Shown one piece after another: positions 6,398 to 10,491 of a stretch of 10,491 bases of DNA (the stretch's first letter is position 1; the number at the start of each line of letters is the position of its first letter). A program made the translations under genes and the position numbers. Origin of the DNA: Chloroflexota bacterium (GTDB lineage: Bacteria; Chloroflexota; Limnocylindria; Limnocylindrales; CSP1-4); assembly GCA_015661135.1 (NCBI GenBank), contig JACVXW010000023.1:1-10491 (forward strand). Direction: 5' to 3'. Below the pieces are notes generated by a model that ran no database searches, was not told where the DNA came from, and worked only from the letters and a program-made list of their open reading frames with translations.

Positions 6398-7153
6398 ATG
6401 AACCGACGCCGCTGGCTGCTCGTCGTCGCTATCCTCGCGATCGTCCTCCTGGCGATCCTGGGACCGAATCGGCGGCCGGGTCCAGGTTCAACCGCGACGG
6501 GCCACCCGACGGGCCAGCCGACGGGCCAGCCGACTGTTTCGCCGGCCGTTTCATCGCCCGTTTCGCCGCCCCGGAGCGCATCACTCGCGGCGGGCTCGCT
6601 GGCGACCCTGCTGGACCTTCTCCCCGTGCAGGCCGAGGAGCGGACCGGCTACGACCGCTCGTTCTTCGTCCACTGGATCGATACGGACGGGGACGGCTGT
6701 GACACCCGCCGCGAGGTGCTCATCGAGGAGGCGGTCGTCGCGCCCATCGTCGGCAACGACTGCCGGTTGTCCGGCGGCCGGTGGCACAGCCTGTACGACG
6801 ACATCGAGACAACGACGCCCGGAGACTTCGACATCGATCACCTGGTGCCGCTTGCGGAGGCATGGGACTCCGGCGCCTCCGGCTGGACGGAGGCGCGGCG
6901 GACCGCGTTTGCCAATGACCTCGGTGTTCCGTGGAGCCTGATCGCGGTCACCGCGACCTCGAACCGGGCGAAGTCGGACGGCGACCCGGCTGACTGGCAA
7001 CCGCCGCTGGTCAGCGTTCAGTGCCGGTACGCGGCGGATTGGATCGCGGTCAAAGTGCGCTGGGCGCTGGCGATCGATCCGATCGAGCGGGCGGTGCTCG
7101 CGTCGTACTCGACGACCTGCCCGGACACGCGTTCGATCGTCCTCGCGCCGTGA
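6398..7153 (+). CDS. secreted or membrane-anchored HNH-family endonuclease
   Basis: Likely an extracellular non-specific DNA nuclease. Seen: 251 residues; basic start MNRRRW and a hydrophobic segment at 6-22 (LLVVAILAIVLLAILG) act as signal or anchor. A Pro/Thr/Ser linker at about 35-59 is built from four-residue repeats (TGHP, TGQP, TGQP, TVSP, AVSS, PVSP). The catalytic domain starts near 83 with GYDRSFFVHW, then DTDGDGCDTRREVLI, GGRWHSLYD, the metal/His motif DFDIDHLVPLAEAWDSG with His148, and TATSNRAKSDGDPADW with Asn189. Family knowledge: this DIDHxVPLxEAWxSGA...SNRxKxDxxPxxW pattern is the HNH family related to the GmrSD C-terminal/DUF1524 fold, common in secreted actinobacterial and Chloroflexi proteins. 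Cys 101, 122, 209 and 241 could form disulfides, which fits export. Role could be nutrient DNA degradation; no restriction partner is nearby. Start ATG 6398 lacks a strong ribosome site. Confidence 0.88.
   Translation: MNRRRWLLVVAILAIVLLAILGPNRRPGPGSTATGHPTGQPTGQPTVSPAVSSPVSPPRSASLAAGSLATLLDLLPVQAEERTGYDRSFFVHWIDTDGDGCDTRREVLIEEAVVAPIVGNDCRLSGGRWHSLYDDIETTTPGDFDIDHLVPLAEAWDSGASGWTEARRTAFANDLGVPWSLIAVTATSNRAKSDGDPADWQPPLVSVQCRYAADWIAVKVRWALAIDPIERAVLASYSTTCPDTRSIVLAP
6497..6568 (+). repeat. two adjacent sets of 12-bp tandem repeats in the HNH linker
   Basis: Seen: three copies of a 12-bp unit (acgggccasccg) at 6497-6532, followed directly by three diverged copies of a second 12-bp unit (nnngtttcgccg-like) at 6533-6568. 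Both keep frame and encode the Pro/Thr/Ser linker between the membrane segment and the nuclease domain. Copy number could vary between strains, changing only linker length. Confidence 0.75.
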
Positions 7154-7249
7154 GGCGGCCCAACCCGAGCGGCACGCTGACCCCAGTGGGGCGTCGCGCC
7201 GTGCGAAACTCCGCTGGCGCTGGTCTGGCGCGGCACGTGAGGAGAGACC

Positions 7250-7651
7250 ATGTGGGCTGAATTCAAGGGATTCCTGCTGAAGACCAACGCGCTCGCCCTG
7301 GCGATCGGCGTGATCATCGGCGGGGCGCTCGGGACCGTCGTCAACTCGCTCGTCAACGACATCATCATGCCGCCGATCGGCCAGGCCCTCGGGAGAGTGG
7401 ACTTCAGCCAGCTGAAGATCGTCCTTCAGGCCGCCGCCGGCGAGGCTCCCGAGGTCGCGATTCGCTACGGCGCGTTCATCAACTCGATCATCGCCTTCCT
7501 CGTGATCGCACTCGTCGTGTGGCGGATCTCCCAGATGTTCCTCAAGGAGGCCCCCGCCGCGCCGGCCGCGCCATCGAAGACCTGCCCCTACTGCATGCAG
7601 TCGAACGCCGTCGACGCCTCGAAGTGCATGCATTGCGCCAGCGCCATCTGA
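7250..7651 (+). CDS. mscL: large-conductance mechanosensitive channel MscL with C-terminal zinc ribbon
   Basis: Homopentameric inner-membrane channel that opens under high membrane tension to release solutes during osmotic downshock. Seen: 133 residues; N-terminal amphipathic helix MWAEFKGFLLKTNALALAIGV, the first membrane helix at about 15-44 with the pore-lining glycines (IGVIIGGALGTVVNSLVNDIIMPP), a periplasmic loop 45-72, and the second membrane helix at about 74-96 (YGAFINSIIAFLVIALVVW). An Ala/Pro linker leads to CPYC at 112-115 and CMHC at 126-129, a four-Cys zinc ribbon in place of the usual C-terminal helical bundle. The start is well supported: AGGAG lies five bases before ATG 7250. 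The gene lies 96 bp after the HNH gene on the same strand; a functional link is not evident. Confidence 0.96.
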   Translation: MWAEFKGFLLKTNALALAIGVIIGGALGTVVNSLVNDIIMPPIGQALGRVDFSQLKIVLQAAAGEAPEVAIRYGAFINSIIAFLVIALVVWRISQMFLKEAPAAPAAPSKTCPYCMQSNAVDASKCMHCASAI

Positions 7652-7929
7652 TCGCTTCTGCCGCGTGGGGCCCCCACCGGCCCGCGGTCCCGGCTGGCCG
7701 CACGCGCTCATCTGGGGTCCGGGCACCTATGCGTGTGGCGACTGAGCCCAGCGCTTCGGCGCCGGTGCTGTCTGGAACCATTCACGCCCGACCTGCCATG
7801 TGGCACTTCATGCGCCCCGCGACTGACCGGCGACACCTGCAACGCTGAAGAGCCGGACTTCAGTCACTGGCCGCATAGAGGGGATCTCTGCCGCGGGGCG
7901 TTGCCTGGCGCGGGAGGTTGCCGGACCGG
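7652..7929. other. convergent intergenic gap, no gene seen
   Basis: This 278-bp gap between the mscL stop and the pheA stop should hold terminators for both. I see only short GC hairpins, such as the odd palindrome gtgggg-c-ccccac at 7665-7677 and AGAG/CTCT near 7880, none with a T-tract. The six-frame reading gives no recognisable product. Confidence 0.5.
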
Positions 7930-8820
7930 TCAGCCGGGCGCGGCCTCGTCGGCGCTTGGGTAGGACCCGAGGACCCGGACCATCGTCGAGGCCGCGCGGA
8001 GTTCGTCAATCGCCGCCGCGCAGGCGGGATCGGCCGCATCGGCGTCCAGGTCCGCCCAGAAGACGTATTCCCAGGCGGCCGTGCGGCTGGGCCGGGATTC
8101 GAGCGACGAGAGGTTGACGCCTCGATCCGCGAACGTTCGGAGCGCTCGGAGGAGCGTGCCGGGTTCGTTGCGGACGGCGAAGACGAGGGTTGTCCGGCGC
8201 GCGCCGCTTCCGCGGCCCGTGGCGTGGGGTCCGGCTACGGCAGCGGCGCCCGCCACCGACGGTGCCACGACGAGGAACCGCGTCCGGTTGTCCGCGTCGC
8301 CCTGGATCCCGTCGGCGAGGATCTCCAGCCCGAACAACGCGGCGGCGCGTGGGGACAGGACGGCCCCGGCCCCTCGCTCGCCGGCGTCGCGAATCATCTT
8401 GCCGGCGCCGGCGGTGTTGTAGGTCGTGAGCGTCGTCCACGGCCGCGTCCGGAGGAACGCCTCCGCCTGGCCCAGCGCCTGGACGTGCGAGTACACCCGG
8501 CCGATGTCGTCGAGCGACTGACCCGGGAGCGCCGCGAGGCACAGCCGGACCGGGACGATGACCTCGCCGACAATGACGAGGTCGTGCTCCAGCAGCAGAT
8601 CGAAGGTCTCACGGATCGTGCCGTTGAGGAGGTTCTCGATCGGCACGACGCCCGCTGCCGCGTCCCCGCCGGTGACCGCCGCGAACACGTCCCGGAAGCT
8701 CCCGACGGCCTGCCGCGCGACATCGCCGAACGCGGCCACGACCGCATCCTCGGCGAACGCGCCGGGCTCGCCGGCATACGCAACGGGGGCAGGCGTCAAC
8801 GCTGGCCCGGCCTCACCCAC
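7930..8820 (-). CDS. pheA: prephenate dehydratase (phenylalanine biosynthesis)
   Basis: Converts prephenate to phenylpyruvate, the penultimate step to phenylalanine. Seen: 296 residues, the usual length for a monofunctional enzyme. The catalytic domain spans about 12-188: VAYAGEPGAFAEDAV at 13-27, GVVPIENLLNGTI with the conserved PIEN, and the active-site motif NRTRF with Thr180. A short linker leads to a C-terminal ACT domain at about 210-285, with GTLLRAL and ESRP (241-244), the phenylalanine-binding motifs, so feedback inhibition by phenylalanine is expected. Start: GTG 8820, seven bases after the stop of the preceding gene, gives the normal N-terminus. The frame stays open upstream to 9222, but that part is low-complexity Arg/Ser/Pro and overlaps a real gene, so it is not coding. 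Probably translated with the two genes upstream. Confidence 0.93.
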   Translation of the reverse strand: MGEAGPALTPAPVAYAGEPGAFAEDAVVAAFGDVARQAVGSFRDVFAAVTGGDAAAGVVPIENLLNGTIRETFDLLLEHDLVIVGEVIVPVRLCLAALPGQSLDDIGRVYSHVQALGQAEAFLRTRPWTTLTTYNTAGAGKMIRDAGERGAGAVLSPRAAALFGLEILADGIQGDADNRTRFLVVAPSVAGAAAVAGPHATGRGSGARRTTLVFAVRNEPGTLLRALRTFADRGVNLSSLESRPSRTAAWEYVFWADLDADAADPACAAAIDELRAASTMVRVLGSYPSADEAAPG

Positions 8821-8827
8821 GGACGCG

Positions 8828-9349
8828 CTACTGCTCGAACCACGAAGTCGTGTCGTGCTTGGACTTCTCACGGTCGTACTCGGCCCTTCGGCCCGAACTG
8901 GGCGGGCGTGCCCCACGCCGGCCCTCAGCCGCGGTATCGGCCGCATCCGCCCAATGCACCTCGTCCAGCATCGCGTTGAGGGCCAGGATGTAGGCCTCGA
9001 TGGAGGCCGCGATGATGTTCGTGCTCCGCGACGATCCTTCGTACTCCCCTGCCGCGCGGGCACCCTCGGCGGAGGCCGGCGGCCGGATCCGGACTGATAC
9101 GAGACCCTCGGCATCCGGGCCCTCGGCAACCGCGTGGACGTCATAGCCAACGAGCCGTGGATGACCCTGGAGGACCTCGGCGAGCGCCTCATCCACCGCC
9201 CCAAACAGCGCGTCGACCGCACCGTTGCCCGACGATGACGCCTGCCAGTGGTGATCGCCGGCCTCGATGACCACGGCGCCGCGGCTCTGGACGTTGCTGC
9301 CGGACGTGACCGTCCAGCGGGCGAGATGCAGGGCGTCGACCTGGGGCAT
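8828..9349 (-). CDS. free-standing LeuA/CimA-type allosteric (LeuA dimer) domain protein
   Basis: No catalytic domain is present. Seen: 173 residues. After MPQVDALHLARW comes a strand-rich part (SNVQSRGAVVIEAGDHHWQ), then SSSGNGAVDALFGAVDEALA, LVGYDVHAVAEG, VSVRIRPP and the signature SSRSTNIIAASIEAYILALN, followed by a charged tail rich in Arg and Ala. Family knowledge: the (D/S)TNIIAAS motif and the GNGPVxAL-type turn belong to the C-terminal regulatory domain of 2-isopropylmalate and citramalate synthases, which binds the end-product amino acid. Start: ATG 9349 has GGGAGGT six bases upstream, inside the end of cimA, and the gap to the cimA stop is only four bases. Inference: a regulatory partner or a paralogue of the domain in CimA, possibly sensing a branched-chain or other amino acid. 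Which ligand it binds cannot be read from sequence. Confidence 0.88.
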   Translation of the reverse strand: MPQVDALHLARWTVTSGSNVQSRGAVVIEAGDHHWQASSSGNGAVDALFGAVDEALAEVLQGHPRLVGYDVHAVAEGPDAEGLVSVRIRPPASAEGARAAGEYEGSSRSTNIIAASIEAYILALNAMLDEVHWADAADTAAEGRRGARPPSSGRRAEYDREKSKHDTTSWFEQ

Positions 9350-9353
9350 CGGG

Positions 9354-10491
9354 CTACCTCCCGGGGGTGACCGTCGTGAAGTGTCGTTCATCGCGGCGCC
9401 GGAGCTCCGCACCGGACTTCCAGATGGCGTATTCGAGGCTGTCGGCCAGGGCGATGGCCGACGCCGCAATGATGTTCGTGTCCGACCCCATGGTGGACCA
9501 TTCGCGCGAGCCGTCCGCGGACTCGATCGTGACGCGCGTCCGGGCGCCGGTCGCCGCGTTGGAATCGAGGATCCGGACCTTGTAGTCGTACAGGTGTACG
9601 GCGTCAAGGACCGGGTAGAAGGCACCGAGCGCCTTGCGAAGCGCGGCGTCCAGGGCGTTGACCGGGCCGTTGCCCTCGGCCGCGGTGTGGAGGACCTCCC
9701 CGTCCACCTCGACCTTCACGGTAGCCTCGGCCAGCAGCTCGCGTCCGCCCCGCTGCTCGACGAGACAGGTGTAGTCGAGGATCTTGAACGGCGCGGCGTA
9801 GCCGGCCTGGTGGCGCCGGATGAGGAGCTCGAAGCTCGCCTCCGCCCCCTCGAAGGACAGGCCCTCGTGCTCGAGGCGCTTGATGAGCGCCGAGAGCTGC
9901 TTCGGATCGACGCCCTCCAGGCGGTGTCCGAGCTGCTCGGCCCGGATCGCCGTGTTCGCCTTGCCGCCGAGTTCGGAGACCACGAGCCGGCCCTCGTTGC
10001 CGACGAGGCCCGGATCCACGTGCTGGTACGACCGTTCCACCTTCGCGACCGCCGCCCCGTGGACGCCGCCCTTGTGGGCGAACGCCGAGCGCCCGACATA
10101 CGGCTGCCAGTCGTTGGGGGCGAGGTTCGCGATCTCGGCGACGGACCGCGAAAGCTCGGTCAGGCGGGTCAGGTCGCCACCGCCGGCGGGGACCAGCGGC
10201 AGCCCCGTCTTGAGGGCGAGGTTGGCGAGGACGCTGACCATGTTCGCGTTACCGCAGCGCTCGCCGTAGCCGTTGATCGTGGCCTGGACGTGGCGGACGC
10301 CGGCCTGCACCGCGGCGATCGAGTTGGCGACCGCCATCTCCGCGTCGTTGTGGGTGTGGATACCCCAGGTCAGCGCGGGGGCGGCCGCGTCCGCCTCCAG
10401 CGCCGCCCGCAGCGTCGCGAGCGCGTACGCCGGGTCCGCCGCGTAGCCGTCGAAGAAGTGCTCGGCGTCATAGACCAGCTCGCGGCCGTGC
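9354..10491 (-). CDS. cimA: citramalate synthase (5' end outside window), with internal barrel deletion
   Basis: Condenses acetyl-CoA with pyruvate to give (R)-citramalate, the first step of the threonine-independent isoleucine route. Seen: the frame enters at the right edge as RELVYDAEHFFDGY, typical of CimA, then GIHTHNDAEMAVANS with the two metal-binding His, TINGYGERCGNANM, and SAFAHKGGVHGAAV. A linker domain follows (QLGHRLEGVDPKQLSALI), then GYAAPFKILDY, and a C-terminal regulatory domain (VEVDGEVLHTAAEGNGPVNA, LYDYKVRILDS, MGSDTNIIAASAIAL). LeuA shares the fold, but the FFDGY and APFKILDY contexts favour CimA. Oddity: between ALATLRAALEADAA and GIHTHND about 35 residues usually present, including the CDTNGG segment, are missing without a frameshift. 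It is the first visible gene of a three-gene operon with the allosteric-domain gene and pheA. Confidence 0.9.
   Translation of the reverse strand, partial: HGRELVYDAEHFFDGYAADPAYALATLRAALEADAAAPALTWGIHTHNDAEMAVANSIAAVQAGVRHVQATINGYGERCGNANMVSVLANLALKTGLPLVPAGGGDLTRLTELSRSVAEIANLAPNDWQPYVGRSAFAHKGGVHGAAVAKVERSYQHVDPGLVGNEGRLVVSELGGKANTAIRAEQLGHRLEGVDPKQLSALIKRLEHEGLSFEGAEASFELLIRRHQAGYAAPFKILDYTCLVEQRGGRELLAEATVKVEVDGEVLHTAAEGNGPVNALDAALRKALGAFYPVLDAVHLYDYKVRILDSNAATGARTRVTIESADGSREWSTMGSDTNIIAASAIALADSLEYAIWKSGAELRRRDERHFTTVTPGR
9356..9362 (-). promoter_or_regulatory. ribosome binding site inside the end of cimA for the allosteric-domain gene
   Basis: GGGAGGT on the minus strand overlaps the last sense codons and stop of cimA and lies six bases before ATG 9349. 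It supports translational coupling and rules out the long upstream frame extension to 9625. Confidence 0.8.

Noticed and set aside
4944..6401. A 485-codon plus-strand open frame
   Set aside because: It is antisense to the aldehyde dehydrogenase, is rich in Arg, Gly, Asp and His with no family motif, and reflects the high GC content.
6581..7726. A 381-codon minus-strand open frame across the HNH and mscL genes
   Set aside because: Both plus-strand genes have full family motifs and mscL has a strong ribosome site; the antisense product has none.
8821..9222. N-terminal extension of pheA
   Set aside because: The extension is Arg/Ser/Pro low complexity and overlaps the allosteric-domain gene; GTG 8820 gives a normal prephenate dehydratase.

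Overview
The window is strongly GC-rich bacterial DNA (about 70% by eye), densely coding, with GTG starts, short intergenic gaps and long spurious open frames on both strands. The protein set (a TasA/camelysin-like protein with a SipW-type signal peptidase, an MscL with a C-terminal zinc ribbon, an ADP-forming acyl-CoA synthetase-like protein, citramalate synthase, and fibronectin-type proteins of a kind seen in Actinobacteria and Chloroflexi) suggests an uncultured high-GC Chloroflexota, or less likely an actinobacterium. This assignment is inference only.

Layout. On the minus strand, positions 1-2347 hold an acyl-CoA dehydrogenase followed by an NDP-forming acyl-CoA synthetase-like gene that runs off the left edge; the two overlap by 4 bases and are probably translationally coupled. 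Also on the minus strand, 2412-4562 is a three-gene secretion module read in the order TasA-like protein, SipW-type signal peptidase, fibronectin III surface protein. Its 273-bp leader (4563-4835) carries three 11-bp tandem repeats and a possible -10 element. A minus-strand aldehyde dehydrogenase fills 4836-6278. Two plus-strand genes follow: a secreted HNH nuclease (6398-7153) and mscL (7250-7651). After a 278-bp convergent gap come three tightly packed minus-strand genes, read as cimA (enters from the right edge), a free-standing LeuA-type allosteric domain protein, and pheA. This last group is an amino-acid biosynthesis operon linking the citramalate route to isoleucine with phenylalanine synthesis.

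Most notable points. (1) Both products flanking sipW carry the same SipW-type N-terminal pattern, so the peptidase probably processes both and the module looks like a dedicated matrix or fibre export unit. (2) A free-standing allosteric domain sits between cimA and pheA although CimA has its own copy. (3) CimA lacks roughly 35 residues of its barrel, including the usual CDTNGG segment. (4) The acyl-CoA synthetase lacks roughly 14 residues just before its catalytic histidine. The remaining genes look ordinary. I saw no CRISPR array, tRNA, rRNA, transposase or phage gene.
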